In this document: positions 11,845 through 24,100 of the stretch, one piece after another
Position numbering within the stretch: position 1 is the stretch's first letter
Layout: each line of letters opens with the position of its first letter
DNA from: Valencia hispanica
Taxonomy: Eukaryota > Chordata > Actinopteri > Cyprinodontiformes > Valenciidae
DNA length: 64,000 nucleotides
Direction of reading: 5' to 3'
Assembly (NCBI GenBank): GCA_963556495.2
Contig: OY747701.1
Coordinates: forward strand, 41,179,001 to 41,243,000
Translations under genes and position numbers: made by a program
The notes under the pieces: model-generated
Databases searched by the model: none
Seen by the model: only the letters and a program-made list of their open reading frames with translations
What the model was told of the DNA's origin: nothing

Positions 11845-12352
11845 TAGGGCTGGGCGATAAGGCCTCAAATTTATATTGCAATATAATCATCATAAGCATG
11901 TGCGGTAACGATATTTATTGTGATACACTCTTTTGTTACTCAAATTGTTGTTTTTTTTAATGCAACACAAAAATTCTCACAACATAAATAAAGATGAAGA
12001 TATTTTAAATAAAATAAAAGCTAAATTTCAGGAACACACAAAGTTCAAAAATGTCTGCTTTCCTGTTTAGTTATTTCTAAATGTAATATCGCACAAAAAT
12101 AAGCCTGCACATATTTGAATTTAAAGTGCTTCAAGTTTATCAGGTTTCTTTTCCGTTAATGGAAACCAACAAATTTTAAACTTGCAACATGTACTGTAAA
12201 GACGAACACTGAACATCAGTATTTATCCTCCTTGTGTACCTGGTACAGAGTATGTTCGCACAGCTTGATGACATCATCAAAATGTGCAATCTAGGTAGGC
12301 CGGTATAGTCAAAACCATTCCCACCTTATACCGTTTATATTGCCCACTACTA
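11845..12352. mobile_element. 508-bp hAT MITE with 8-bp target duplication
   Basis: The ends are TAGGGCTGGGCGATAAGGCC on the left and, inverted, TAGTAGTGGGCAATAT on the right. It is flanked by CTTACAGG (11837-11844) and CTTATAGG (12353-12360), an 8-bp duplication with one change, which is the hAT hallmark. The same element occurs inverted at 29462-30086. No transposase frame. Confidence 0.85.
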
Positions 12353-12900
12353 CTTATAGGCGTACGAGAACTCAAAGGAAATAATCTGCAATAGGTTAAA
12401 AGAACTGTGAGCATAAAATAAAACTTAAATTATGTACATATGCATGTTTTCTTTTGTCACTTTGAAAAAGGGTTAGATCTTGTTTGATCAGAATCTGATG
12501 ACAGCTCCAAAATCACTTCTTGCAACAGTATTGCAACCTTTTATCATGAAGCTTTTGAAAGAGTAACGCTGAGAGCTTAACGTTTTTTTTTTGCCTGTAT
12601 GGTTAATTCAGCCATGTCTTTGTGAATATCTGTGTTAATATGCTAACATAGTGCAGTGTTGTAACTTTTTTTTGTGTGTTTTTTTTTTTATTATTCAGTC
12701 TTCTTTCCATTGCCTCCACTCCATTAGGGACCCTCCTTTTTGGCGTCCCTCATTTGTAAATAACAAATTCCTTTTAATTTGTCAAGTTTAATAAAATAAA
12801 GAACTGACCAAAAGTGCAACATAAGGTAAGGAGTAATCCCTGATAAGTATTTTTAGATTTGCCTAAAATTTAGAATGAAATATGTTAAAAAAGGGTCTAA

Positions 12901-13650
12901 GGGTGCTTTCACACTTGCAGCATTTGGTTAGATTAAAACGAACTCAAGTACGGTTCGTTTCCTAGTACAGTTCGTTTGAGCTGGTGTGAATGGGAATCAG
13001 TGAGATTTGGTCCGCACTAACGAACCGGACCGAGACGCACATTTTGAGGTGGTCTCGGTCCGCTTCCAAACGGACTCTGGTGTGGTTCACTTCAGGTGTG
13101 AATACGAACCAGCCTCGGTTCGGTTCAACTTCCTAATAAAAGCCCTTTCTGTTCTGCAAAGGCATCCGTAGCGCGCTGCGCTTTGCACTGTGGGAAGCAC
13201 AGTTTCTGTGTTGTAACTTGTTAGCATTAGCACCAACAATGAATCGTGGTCAAACGTGGAGTCGTGAGGAAGTCCAGCGCTTGATCGAGATTTAGTCGAT
13301 AAACAATGTAAATATATTACGACCACCACAACAATAAGAACACAAGCGCAATCCATCTGTGTATGCAGAGATAAGTCTGGGGTTTCACCGTGTCTGCTGC
13401 TAGACCAATACGCAATGACTGACATCATGCATCCTTTCCTGTTTGTCTTTTTCTTGGACTTTCTTCCGGCAATTCTTGCTACAGCGCCACCACACGCAAG
13501 GGAGATATACAACATGTAAAAGGTTTAGTTTGTTTGTCAAAAGTGCAATGTGGACACGAACCGCACCAGCTCAAAGTTGCAACAATGTTGCAAAATTGAT
13601 CCCCAATCGTACCAAGTGCTTTGCTACAATACATTGCTAAATATCCTGCA
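12901..13650 (+). mobile_element. PIF/Harbinger-like DNA transposon remnant
   Basis: Begins GGGTGCTTTCACACTTGCAG and has subterminal repeats rich in CGGTTCGTTT-like blocks. At about 13239 a short plus-strand frame encodes MNRGQTWSREEVQRLIEI and then stops; this is the start of the Myb/SANT-like DNA-binding protein that accompanies Harbinger transposases. The right half holds GTGGACACGAACCGCACCAG, an inverted echo of the left subterminal repeats, but the exact right end is lost. Confidence 0.7.
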
Positions 13651-13690
13651 TTAACAAATAATTTAAAGGGGGAAAATATCTGTGTTTTAC

Positions 13691-13879
13691 CTGTGAAATT
13701 TCCATTGGCCAGGTATGTAGCTGTGATTGGTGGTACTTCCGGATGGTCCTCATTGTAAGCTTTAAGCTCGTATCTGTCAATGACCCCTCGGATGTCACCT
13801 GTGGGCGGTAACCAGCTCACCATGGCGCTGAAGCCACTGATAGTCTGCACTGTGGCTGGTGGTGGGACTGATGTAGGTA
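13691..13879 (-). CDS. ush2a: ush2a exon 11: FN3 domain, first half
   Basis: Phase 1 in (AG then TACCTACATC) and out, 189 bp, donor GTAAAA. It shows a proline-rich FN3 start (VPTSVPPPATV), the core tryptophan (AMVSWLPPTGDIRG) and the C strand IDRYELKAY. The exon lies just beyond the degraded end of a Harbinger-like element, whose copy reaches within about 50 bp of the donor. Confidence 0.94.
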
Positions 13880-14157
13880 CTAAAAATTTAAAGAAGAGAA
13901 AATTATCAAAAATGAGGGAAGAGAGTCAGAAGTAGATTAGTGTTGACAGATTTCTTTTTCTCGGTTTCACTTGGTTTTTTCACTTGGTTTCACTGCTGTG
14001 ATGTTAAAGAGGCCAAGTTGCTTTAATAACGCCCTTTAGCACGTCTGCATTGCTGGTACTGGTGTCTCTCAACACTACAACCCTATTGCTTGTGCATCTT
14101 TTGCTTCTATATTTTTCCTTCCACATCATAAAACTAAACACTGAGAGCACACTGGTT

Positions 14158-14796
14158 CAGTTAATTCATCCAGAAACTACTGATCAGGCCTGAAATCTAT
14201 GTTAGTTATGGACTCAGACCTGAACCTCCATGGTCACATAAAGGCAATCACAGCATCAGCCTTCTATCATCTGAAGAACGTTTCTAGGATTAAAGGACTA
14301 ATGTCAAGACAAGACCTCAAAAAACACACCATCCCGGTTCTAAAGTCCTTATAGTGGCTGCCTGTAGCTAAGAGAACAGGCTTCAAAATACTTTTACTAG
14401 TTTATAAATGACTGAATGGCTTAGCACAAAAGTATGTTGAAGATCTGTTGTCTACACAACATTCTGAAAATCAGAACCAAAGATGGGGAAGCAGCTTTCA
14501 GTTTTAATGCTCCTCTTATATGGAACAAACCTCCAGATGACTGCAAACCGGCTGAGACACTGAGTTCCTTTAAATTAAAGCTAAAAACCCATCTGTTTAG
14601 AGCTGACTTCAATTAATTGATTAATAATAACTGGAATGTTACAACGGTAATATGTTTTAATGATCTTTTATGTCTTTAATGTTTTTCTTTTCTATTTTGA
14701 TTGATGCTTTTATTTTATCCCTTTTTAGCCCAAAGCACCTTAAATTGCCTTGTTGCTGAAAGTCTGCTATACAAATAAATTTGGCTTGCCTTGTAT
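14158..14796 (+). mobile_element. L2-type LINE fragment, family B
   Basis: Matches the 3' part of the LINE at 55306-56612: GGACTCAGACCTGAACCTCC, then an internal deletion near 14320, then the C-terminal coding end (open at 14434-14616: KTHLFRADFN) and a 3' tail ending TTGGCTTGCCTTG. Frame broken. Confidence 0.8.
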
Positions 14797-14799
14797 TCT

Positions 14800-16290
14800 C
14801 TTAGTATGCTTGGAAACAGCACTCTATTAGGGTCACAGCTTATTTGGAAACGACGCCCCCATCTGCCCCCCTACCACCTTGTATAAGACAAACCATAAAA
14901 TTTCTGTATCAAAAATCAATTTTTCATTAGAGAAGTGTTTTGGGTTTCCATTAGCAGTAAGCTATAATCATCTAAATTAATACGAATAAATGTCTGAAAC
15001 ATAAGACTGTGTGGAATGAATCTATGTAGTACATGAGTTTCACTGTTTGAACTGAATCACAAAAAAGTTTAATTTTCTAACGCCTAAAAGTACTCAAATG
15101 ATTAAAGAAAAATCTTGCCTACTACAAGCAAAAGTCAAGTCAAACCTAAAGATAAAAGTATATAAATACAAAAAACTGAAACAACAGGTAGATAGCACGA
15201 GATTAAAGAAAAAGCTTTCCCCATCTCTCCGTATTTAATAGGCTCAGTAAATCATACCCAACCATTAGCATAAATAGTATTTATGAGAGTAGTGACTTTT
15301 TCAGCACTGATTTAATACATCCAGCTATTCATTCACGGCTATATTTCACAGCATTCAGCCTCCCACCTTTCCCTATTGCCTTTTTTCCCGAACATCATCA
15401 GCCACTCAGCGAGGTCCATCCAGGTCTCCCTTTTCTACACCCTTGTGATTTTTGTCAATCATGTCATTTGTCTCCAGTCATTCTTTGATATTTTGTTTAC
15501 ACCTGTTTTTATACCATATATGTTTTGTTTAACGTGGCATTTTTTATCCATTAGTCCTTTAATGTCCTTGCTCCTTTCTGAACTATTTAATTGGTTGTCT
15601 TCACTCCAATATCTTCTCATTTGTATTTATCATCTTTCCTCTCTGTACTACTCCATTTCCTTGCACATTTCTTTATCCCCTCTTACATCCCTCCCTTTTA
15701 TTTAAACCCTATTCAGATTTGTTGCATTCCTTCTCTATTCTACATTTTCTTAGTTCTTACCTCCACAGTCCCTCGTCTCTAACCCCAACTCTTTATTTCT
15801 TCCTGTTTTAGCACTTTCTCCCTCTTTTCAATTTGTCTCTCTCGCTCTCTGGTCATAAGATGGCGTTCTGAGACCTACTAGTGTATCGTTCACTACTAAC
15901 GAGCAGCTTTATATTACACAAGGGACCATATAGGCAATTCTGGGTTAACATCCTTTTACTGTGATGGCCTTTATAGAGGCCTTATCAATCTCTTATACCA
16001 TCAGGCCCTAGTAATACCAATGGATTTCAATAAGGCTAACATACTGTACAAGATAATGCTGGTTCCATCTGAAAAACATCTTAAGATTAAAGAAGAATTG
16101 CAAATTTCAATACATTGGATAAAGAGGAAACTCGGACACAAGACCGGACACACACTATGCAAATACTTAATTCAAAATACAAAATAATACATAATACAAA
16201 ATGGTCTGTGGTTAAGAATTCTAAGTATAATAGTACATAAAACCTAATAGTACATGAAAGCATACCAAGTACAGGTAAAGACATGTCATA
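14800..16290. other. intron, no gene seen
   Basis: AT-rich with a pyrimidine-rich stretch (about 15370-15850). No exon or transposon recognised. Confidence 0.5.
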
Positions 16291-16291
16291 C

Positions 16292-16372
16292 CTTTACCAC
16301 GACTCCGTCCTCTCTGCCACGATGATGCTACCAAACCTCCTGGAGCCAAAGCGACAAACCTGTACAAGTACT
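16292..16372 (-). CDS. ush2a: ush2a exon 10: FN3 strands F-G (small exon)
   Basis: An 81-bp exon too short to stand out as an open frame. The acceptor is TTTTAAG and the donor GTATGA, phase 1 in and out. Joined to exon 9 it reads E-YLYRFVALAPGG, the FN3 F strand with its conserved tyrosine, followed by SSWQRGRSRGK. It was found by looking for the FN3 part that had to lie between exons 9 and 11; phase and peptide both fit. Confidence 0.88.
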
Positions 16373-17862
16373 CTTAAAACACGCAAGTTTTTGTATGAAC
16401 AGAGGGTTTGGGGGAGACACGAGACAGACAAAGCATATATTGAAAACAATCAGACAATGCATCTAAAAACAATACACAGAATACTTGTTTTCAAAACTAA
16501 CCCTAAGCATAGTAGTTTGGGAGACATTTTTTTTCAGTAATCTGCACGAATCTCTCCAGAACTAAATCTTTTGACACATTGTCTAAAAATCGCCTTACAG
16601 GTGAAGATAAGAATCGAATAATAATAATTCCTTACAATCGAAAGAGCCATTTTTGAATTCAGTAAAGGTAAATAAAACTTGTTTAGAGCCACAAATGTTA
16701 CACAACCTTTTGGAAAAAGATAACATAGAATTTTAGATCAATATTTACTATACATTTTTTTGTAACTATAAAGACCCACAATTTTATCTTTTTTTGTTTT
16801 AAAATGGTGAAAGAAAACCATAAAACTTTTGTGAAAATAGGATGGATACATTTGTTCTATGCGATGTTAATATTTGTGGATGATTATGTAAAAAAAATGT
16901 TTTCCTCCCCAAACTAATGATGAGAAGTAATTAGGAGCTATTGTGGAAGATCAAAAGAGCCACAGGTTGCAGACCCCTGGCATTGTGCATGTAAACAGCC
17001 ATGTAATGTTCATTCACAGTATGGACACAGATTATTCCTGAAACAGCACCAACAAGAAATTTAGACACTTTTTTAAATATTTTTTTTAACATAAATTAAA
17101 GAGGCTGAAGGGATTTATGTATTGGTGCAATGATTTTTTATAGAGGAGAGTCAATTCCAAAGATTATTTTTCTTTAAAAAAAACAGAAAACAAACAACTA
17201 TTAAAGCAGATGAAATGTTTTTCAAGAACATACTAAATAAATCTAAAAAGTTAATTTCAGTATTTTAAAATAAAAAATAAATATTCTCTCAGAAATATAT
17301 CTTTCAAGCGTGCACTTCTATTAGTTTTGATGATTATGGCTTACAGCAGATAAAAACCCAACACATAAATGCTATATTATAAAATAAACAACCATGGATA
17401 TGACTGCTAACTTGACACACTGTTTTATTAAGTCCAAATTCTGTGGAGCTTCTACCAGCTATTTTAAGAGAACGTTGTGCTTCACTTTGTTGATTCATGG
17501 AGATGATGAATTCATTTTCCAGCAGGAGTTGAACTGCCAAAAATACCAATACCAGGTTTAAAGACCATGGTATCACTGTGCTTGATTTCATTTAAAATCA
17601 ACTTGATTTCACAAAGCTGACATATTAAAAGTAATTTTTATTGGATTTATGTAATATTCATATTTTTTTAAATAAACTGAGATATGGGTTTTTATTCGAT
17701 TCAAGCGATAATGATAAAAAAAAGAAACCCCTAAATATTTTTACTTTTCAATGAATCTGCATAATACAAATGCTTCACTTTTTAAAATAAACTACTAGAA
17801 CTTTAAACTAGATATTTAAATTCCATTAAAAAACATCAGCATGTAAAACTGCATATTGTTAC
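16373..17862. other. intron between exons 9 and 10
   Basis: Very AT-rich. A short hAT-like terminal phrase (CAGGTTGCAGACCCCTGG near 16961) is the only repeat noticed. Nothing else recognised. Confidence 0.5.
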
Positions 17863-18081
17863 CTGTGAAGGGCACCAAACTATAATCTGTGGTGTGTGTC
17901 TGTCTCCCAGTGTACACAAGCACTGAATCATTTCCTCTGCAGTTAAAGCGGCTTTCACTGGTAGGACAGCCATCTAAGTTGACTCTAACAGAACGGCGGT
18001 AGGCAACTGAGAGATTAATACTTCGACTGACAGTTCTTTCATCACTGCGAACAGTTATACCACGTATGCAACCTCCAAACC
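17863..18081 (-). CDS. ush2a: ush2a exon 9: end of LamG 2 and start of next FN3
   Basis: Phase 1 in and out, 219 bp, donor GTAACA. It begins GFGGCIRGI, the last LamG strand, followed by VRVNLDGCP and FNCRGNDSVLVYTG. The CRGNDS segment is strongly conserved in usherin at the LamG-to-FN3 transition. It ends LVPFTG, inside the first FN3 after the LamG pair. Confidence 0.95.
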
Positions 18082-18512
18082 CTGTGAAAAAAATGTACAC
18101 AAAGAGAGAAGAATGTGTCAGTGTTGCACATACAGGGATCATTACTTTACATATTTGTTTTGGTTTAAGTAATAATATTCTTCACTCATTTCAACTTATT
18201 TCTCATCATACAACACACTATAAATTATGACTGTGTGATTATGACATTGGTTTATTCGAAAATTAAGTTGAATTTAGGGTCAGTAAACTTGCAATGCCTC
18301 CATAATCTTTCAATTTCTCTTACAAGAAGGTAAGGAGGGCAGTATATAACAACACTTATTCATACAGTCTTGGCTGTACAACTTCGCAGAAAGAAAACCA
18401 AAACAATGGATCTTCTTTGCAAATAAAAAACTATTTGTTTAGAAATATTAAGAGACTGTAGAAAATGGAACTAAAGCTAAAGCTTAACACCGGACATTTT
18501 TATGCATCTCAC

Positions 18513-18792
18513 CATGTTTGTGACTTTGAACGTTAAGAGCAGGATGCGCCAGTTCAATCGGCACACCGCCCAAATATAACGGGGAATCGACTATTAGTCT
18601 TGCTGACCCTCCCACTTCCCTCAGTTCCTCGGCCCACTCATCCACTGCAGCAGAGACAAGGGAGCCTCGTTTTCCCAATGACAACCGTTTCCACTCTCCA
18701 TCGCAGTAGCTAAGTCCCACCCACATGCGGAGTTCAGTTGCACGGCCACCGCACGCAAGAATAAAGGACAAGAGCCCAGCTTCCAGCTCTAC
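18513..18792 (-). CDS. ush2a: ush2a exon 8: LamG domain 2, middle
   Basis: The largest exon seen here, 280 bp, phase 0 in and phase 1 out, donor GTGAGA. It covers the LamG strands VELEAGLLSF, the GLSYCDGEWKRL box and SPLYLGGVPIEL near the domain end. It carries four cysteines fewer than an EGF-type exon would, which agrees with a LamG fold. Confidence 0.94.
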
Positions 18793-18889
18793 CTGAAAAA
18801 ACACCAGTAAGATCGATATTACAAATAAAGGTCATCAAAGTATGTCTTTCTTTTAAAAATTGTTGGTTGAAATGAGTCCAGGATCTTAC

Positions 18890-19020
18890 AAGCATATAAT
18901 CTTTAGTTTTTGTGCTGTATGTAAACAGCAAAAGTGCACTGAGCTGGTCAGTTCTGAAATCCATTGAAATGTCAAAGTTGCCTCCTCCACTAAAAACACC
19001 TGTGTCCAACTCCAAGTAAC
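18890..19020 (-). CDS. ush2a: ush2a exon 7: LamG domain 2, first part
   Basis: Entry is phase 1 at CTGCAG and exit is phase 0 at GTAAGA. The peptide has GYLELDTGVFSGGGNF and FRTDQLSALLLFTY, the opening strands of the second usherin LamG domain. The downstream intron is only 97 bp. Confidence 0.94.
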
Positions 19021-19481
19021 CTGCAGGTACACCAAGGATGTAATTAGTGTCAACATGTATTCTTATTACAAGAAAAGATGTTAAACTTGAAATATGGATT
19101 ATCTTTTTGGGTATAAATAATTTGGTCATACTCTCAAAGAGACTGGATAAGCAGATAACTCTTACAAGAGATTTAAAAAATATGAACTGATGAACATTAT
19201 CTTGAGACAGAGACCAATTATCTTACATTTAGTAACAAGCAACAACCTCATTACACCATCATTAGCAGCAGGCATTGTATTAAGATAAACAGTAGAAGTG
19301 TGTTAGGGCACTAAACATAATTTGAATGTTTATAAGCAAAGTTTGACAGTCCACAAGGCTTTTTGTAACTGATTAATTCCCATACATTGTTGTTTAGTTT
19401 CAGTTTCACAATTCAGTTGGTGGGGACTGAAGAAAATATATATTTTTTTAAATAACTAAGAAGTCAAAAGTACACTCTTAC

Positions 19482-19670
19482 CATCACCCAGAAAATGGAC
19501 TCCTTTTACAGTCTGAAGAGGACATCCTTCCCAGCTTTCATACACTTCCACCTTCTTTGTGGCTTTTTTCCAATCCAGTAATTTCCATTCCTCTAAAGGG
19601 CTGTCAGTCATCTTCAAACTTATGTCTCTGAGGCAGCCGGAGAAGCCCCTGCGCACCAGTTGGGTCTCCC
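19482..19670 (-). CDS. ush2a: ush2a exon 6: end of LamG domain 1
   Basis: Phase 1 in and out, 189 bp, donor GTAAGA. It encodes RRGFSGCLRDISLK, the closing LamG strand with its first disulfide cysteine, and ends with SWEGCP, which supplies the partner cysteine. The final VHFLGDG opens the second LamG domain. Cysteine spacing and the WEGCP motif match usherin. Confidence 0.95.
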
Positions 19671-19905
19671 CTGGTAAGACAAACTCTAAGGTTGTCAGCC
19701 AAATCCTCATCTTTATAAAATCATTTAATTAAAAGATGTCCAGTGATTCAAGATCCATTTCAGGTTTACCATCAGCGCAAAAGAAAATTACATAACACAA
19801 TTTTGGATATAGGTTTGGACTATTCATGGGTATGAATTCCATATTCTTTTAGAAATGATTTTGAAGGTTTTTGTTCTTTTACAGTGCACTGATTATACAA
19901 CATAC

Positions 19906-20830
19906 CAGCGACGTGCGGTTGGGTTCATGATTGGTGAGGCAATAACTGCTCTGGAATAGGAAATATAAAACCCAAAGTAGAGGCTTAAATTTCAGTTTTG
20001 ACCTAAATTGGAACATTTAGTTGAATTAACAGTTTTTAAATAATGCTTTAATCAGTTCTATACTATTTAAAAATATAATAGCAAGAACAATGGAAAAAAA
20101 ATTATTAGGTCTAAATTGGGCTTTTTTATAAAACAATTTCGGGCAATTTTTTAAAAATATTAAATTGACAATCATGTATGATTTTACCTGTTTTTGTCTA
20201 TCATTTTTAAAAGTCTGACTGCTTCAATGGAGATAATCACCAAGGAGGAGAGCCGTTCTGGATTGTTTCTATTTCGATTGTAATTTTCCGACAGTTTTCT
20301 GTCTTTTCAACGCTTAGAAGAGCGTCTTGTTTCTTGCTTTACCTGAGGGGCCCAGCACTGCCCCCTATCAGTGTGGCACGATATTTTCCGCCTCACCCTG
20401 CACATTTTCATTGCACATTTAAAGCTGATCAGAAAGAAAAAACATGCCACACACATCCATTAAATATATTAGACAGATTGTGGAATGTCAGCATTTGTAG
20501 GACATGTGAAATCAAACATGTACATAGTTGATATAAAAAGAGACGAATGAGCATGCATCCACTGCCTACTTCATTCACTGTATGTGACACAGTGCCACCA
20601 GAGGCAAAGAACGGAAGTGTCTTGCCCAGCACTTCCATGTATTGGAACAGGCAATTCATAAATTTAGCGATTTTAACCATAAAATGTAGAAATCTCACAG
20701 AAAACAAATTTATAGGACAGAAAAGTGGATAAATTGATTTTCTATTATTACTATTGTTAAAACCAATTTTAATTGTGATGATGACACGTGAAGCAGTGCC
20801 TCACCGGCCTCCCCTGACTGAACATCACTG
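19906..20830. mobile_element. 925-bp hAT-type MITE with perfect 8-bp duplication
   Basis: The left end CAGCGACGTGCGGTTGGG is mirrored at the right by the inverse CAGTGATGTTCAGTCAGG. The exact 8-mer CAACATAC flanks both sides (19898-19905 and 20831-20838). Left and right subterminal regions share GGTGAGGCA. No transposase frame. An 8-bp duplication fits hAT (or Merlin). Confidence 0.85.
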
Positions 20831-21713
20831 CAACATACAGCTTCAACAATTTGTAAAAGCATGAAATGGGTGCACAAGTTTTAATTTCTTTAGTATTTTC
20901 TCAGATCCCCACAAGGTCACTGTTATACATCATTGCTCAAATATCAACCAATAATACAAGAGTTCATTTAAATTCCTTGCTTTTATTTACACTTTAACCA
21001 CTCCACACTTGACCTGTTTGAACACAATTATTTCCAAAGTTTTAATAATATGTTTTCTTATTTAATGTGGAGAATTTGGAGGCAATCCTCCTATAGGGCT
21101 AACTCCACAGTTTACCTGTACCACTGGCATCAAAGCAGACTAACAACTATTTTTTGTAAATTCTTGTAAATTTCAGTCATGCTTGAAAATGTGTTGTTCT
21201 AAGTATTGGTAAACCCACTGAGTGCTGCTAAATTGTCATTTTAAACTGCCAAAGAAAAATTATAATAAATTATGATCACCAATGAGAAGTTAATAAGCCT
21301 CTTTAAGTTAAGAGACCTAAAACCGAATGTATGATTCTGACCACTTGTGGAGAAAATCCAAAGTAATTTAAATTTGTACTCTCAGGTGTTGTTTTTAAAA
21401 TTAATTGAAGTTGTATGTTGCATACTAATTTTACACTGAAAACAGAATGGTATAAATACTTTTAAAAAAACCTCCAAATTAATATGGCAATCATTTACAT
21501 GGTGAGAAGAAGTAAACTTCTGGCCGCAACTGTATTTATTGATAAAGAAACAAAAGTTTTCTCACTATAACATAAAGAACAGAAACATTAGGTTTGGACT
21601 TTTCCAACTATTTTGTTGTCACAGTTTTCCACACTGTATTGTTCATTTAAAGCTATATTTAGACAGTCAGATCATTAGCATATATATTACAACAATAATT
21701 TCTTGATATTTAC

Positions 21714-21815
21714 CTGAATCATCTCTTAGAAGAGCAAAATCTTCAGGCAGGCCTCCTATGAACAATCCCATGTTTTCCCCAATAATGCTGTTCCCACTGG
21801 AAGCTGATGCACTTC
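21714..21815 (-). CDS. ush2a: ush2a exon 5: LamG domain 1, third part
   Basis: Phase 1 in and phase 1 out, 102 bp, donor GTAAAT. The peptide contains NSIIGENMGLFIGGLPED, the LamG strand with the xxxGGLP signature found near the end of the fold. The acceptor follows TTCCCAG. Confidence 0.93.
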
Positions 21816-22029
21816 CTGGGAACGGTTAATGTAGGATAGCAGTGGCAAAGCAAAAGAGCAGAACAGTACCACAGTAACAAGATTAGAGTTTTTTTGTGTT
21901 AATAATAGATGTAAAAAAAGAGAGAGGTGGTTTAAACTAACAATATTGTCTCCATTCACACAGATAAGTAGGGTTTACCAATCTCGGGAATATTCCTAAA
22001 CCTATTAAGAAAACTTTTAAGGTAAATTT

Positions 22030-22502
22030 AGCATAAAGAAGTTGTACCTCTATAGCTCACAGTCCAAACTTTTCAATAAACTCTACAACTAAGCCACATA
22101 TTTAACCCGTTCTCACACCAGTTATATCACCCCTGTTCTAAAAGATATTGACTGGCTTCCCATTCCTCAACATGTACACTTTGAAGACCTTCTGCTAACT
22201 TTTAAAGCTGTCTGTAACCAGGTCCCCTCCTGTAACTTAAACATATACAGTAAACTCCCTAGTGTTACCAACAGTCCTCTTACATCTGCCATTTAGGAAT
22301 AAGCAAAGACCATAAGGAGGCAGATCCTTCACCAGAGCAACCCCCTTTTACCCGAAATTCAGAGCTATTTATGTTAAAATAGCATCTCAAAACATACCTT
22401 TTAAAAGTGATTTTAATGTTTAACTTTTTATTCCTTATTTTCACTGTTTTTATTTAAGCCTATATTGGTCTCTAAAGCATTTGGCTTTCCTGTAAGGTCC
22501 TC
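22030..22502 (+). mobile_element. L2-type LINE fragment, family C, host of the next element
   Basis: Degenerate coding end with TYPICAL LINE phrases in shifted frames (PVI-SP-F-KILTGFPF, related to the HITPVLKxLHWLPV block) and a 3' tail that breaks at CTCTA and resumes at 24299 with TAAATAAAATG. The ISL2EU-like transposon at 22505-24298 therefore sits in the last bases of this LINE. Confidence 0.6.
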
Positions 22503-22656
22503 TATCCACCTTATTCCTAGGCCGGCTCATGTACAAACGATTATGCGAGCAACATCCGGTGAGATATCGGAAATAGCGCATAGCCATTGACTTCCTTGGT
22601 GAGGTTTCGCTTCTCGGAGTGGTTTATTTGAACATTTCAAGAGGATTTTAAAATAA

Positions 22657-23170
22657 ATGCGTTGCGCTGTTCTGAGTTGTACTAACAACCAGAGAAAGTT
22701 AAATTTGTGGCTGCAAGAGCGATGTTTGGAACATGCACCTCGGACTAAGAGTGTGGCTGCAGGGGCGTCGCGTAGCAGAGTGGTTAAGACGGGGTCCCCA
22801 TGTTCAGAGTCCTCAACAAAGTTGTCCAGGGGTTTGAATCCACCCCGCGGACATTTGCCAAATGTCTCTTCTCCCACCTCTCTCCTGTTTGTACACACTA
22901 TCCACTGTCAATAAAGGCAGCAGAGGCCACAAAAAAAACCAACAAAAAAAACACTTCAAAAGAGTGTGGATGCGAGAGTCAGTAGAGTTTTCACCGCCTA
23001 CCCAGAGATGAGGAACCTAGACGGATGTGGCTGAAAAACCTTAACTCGAAAAACTTTACATGTGTGTTCCTTCCATTTTGTTGATAGAAAACCCACAGAG
23101 GAACACTCGCATCCTACTTTTGGGTTGGGATATGACAAAGCTCCGGAGAAGAGACATTGAGTGTTAAGGA
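22657..23170 (+). pseudogene. THAP domain of ISL2EU-like transposon, SINE-interrupted
   Basis: The frame opens with MRCAVLSCTNNQRKLNLW, giving the C-x4-C of a THAP zinc finger. It breaks at the SINE (22761-22959). Downstream, FHRLPRDEEPRRMWLKNL continues the THAP fold, and after a further frameshift comes VCSFHFVDRKPTEEH, which supplies the C-x2-H and the following conserved part. Two frameshifts plus the SINE make it non-functional. Confidence 0.8.
22761..22959 (+). mobile_element. tRNA-derived SINE, full length
   Basis: The head has an A-box-like GTAGCAGAGTGGTTAAG and the B-box GGTTTGAATCC, then the CGGACATTTGCC body, an AATAAAGGC tail and A-rich end. A 14-bp duplication flanks it: AAGAGTGTGGCTGC at 22747-22760 and AAGAGTGTGGATGC at 22960-22973. 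It is inserted in the THAP frame. Internal tRNA likeness is Leu/Ser-type, but it is not a functional tRNA. Confidence 0.8.
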
Positions 23171-23389
23171 CATTTGATGGCAGTCTCACAACAACAGGTA
23201 TGATTTCATGTGTACAGTGTTCTGAATATTTATAATGTAATGTGAGTTTAGACTGCTGGTATTAACCTAAAAGTGCCATAATCCCGGCACAGATATGTCA
23301 AAATGGTCAATGATGCAGTATTTTAATCTTTATGTTATAGCTGTTACCATGCTTTCCCCATTTGTTGAGCAACTATCAACTAACATAAG

Positions 23390-24100
23390 TTTGAAAGTCT
23401 TTGTGATCCTTGAAAAGTTTGGTCACACTCTCTGCTGATGACCCACTTGTGGGATCTGATGTTGATGCTGATGAGCCTTCATGAAGGTGTTCTGCTTTAT
23501 GGTGTTTAAACTGTATGTACTTCACCCTTTTCAGCTCAGTATTTTTTATTCCGCCTGCAATCCACTTTTGCTGTACATCAGTGGATGAGGACCCTGTCTT
23601 TCCCTGTCTGACTGCATTCTGAACATGAATTAAAAATAGTTCAAAAATATATACACAGGCTTTAGACCCTGAAAATAATTCATTTAAATTATGTTATTAA
23701 CAAGCAGACTGATTATTAAAATAGAGCTCAATGTTTAACATTACAGCTTATTAAATGCATTGAAAATGACCTATTGTAAAAATTAGCTTCCAAAGGAGGG
23801 CAGCAGCATGGCTGCAAGAAAAATACATAAAGAACATGATGTTTGTATTTCACCTGATGAAACTAAAACCCAGGCTTGGTGATAAGGGATTTTAAGGCTT
23901 TGACTCGGGTCTACGTCTGCTTTTAAGTAAATAAGATTGTGTCCTACCTCTTTCAACAAAACACAATCGACCTTATTACTATGTAGGTACTGATGAGTGT
24001 TGGAGCTTTTAAGATTGTTCATTGCCTTGCCATCGGGCGCAACAGAGTTAAGAAAGTAGGTAAAAATGCTACTGCATGTTATCTTTGGCCAGATATACAC
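23390..24100 (-). pseudogene. SWIM/YqaJ-type second protein of ISL2EU-like element, broken
   Basis: The open part (24100-23783) holds WPKITCSSIFTYFLNS and ADVDPSQSLKIPYHQAWVLV, matching the conserved lead-in to the SWIM zinc finger of ISL2EU nuclease proteins. The C-x-H of SWIM (SCSHAAALLWKL, about 23816-23780) lies in another frame, so a frameshift separates the two halves. Further down, QQKWIAGGIKNTELKRV (about 23570) continues the protein. The nuclease domain is absent. Confidence 0.65.

Noticed and set aside
22761..22860. Possible tRNA(Leu/Ser) gene
   Set aside because: A- and B-boxes are present, but a SINE body, AATAAAGGC tail, A-rich end and 14-bp target duplications follow, and a truncated copy exists at 1518-1682.
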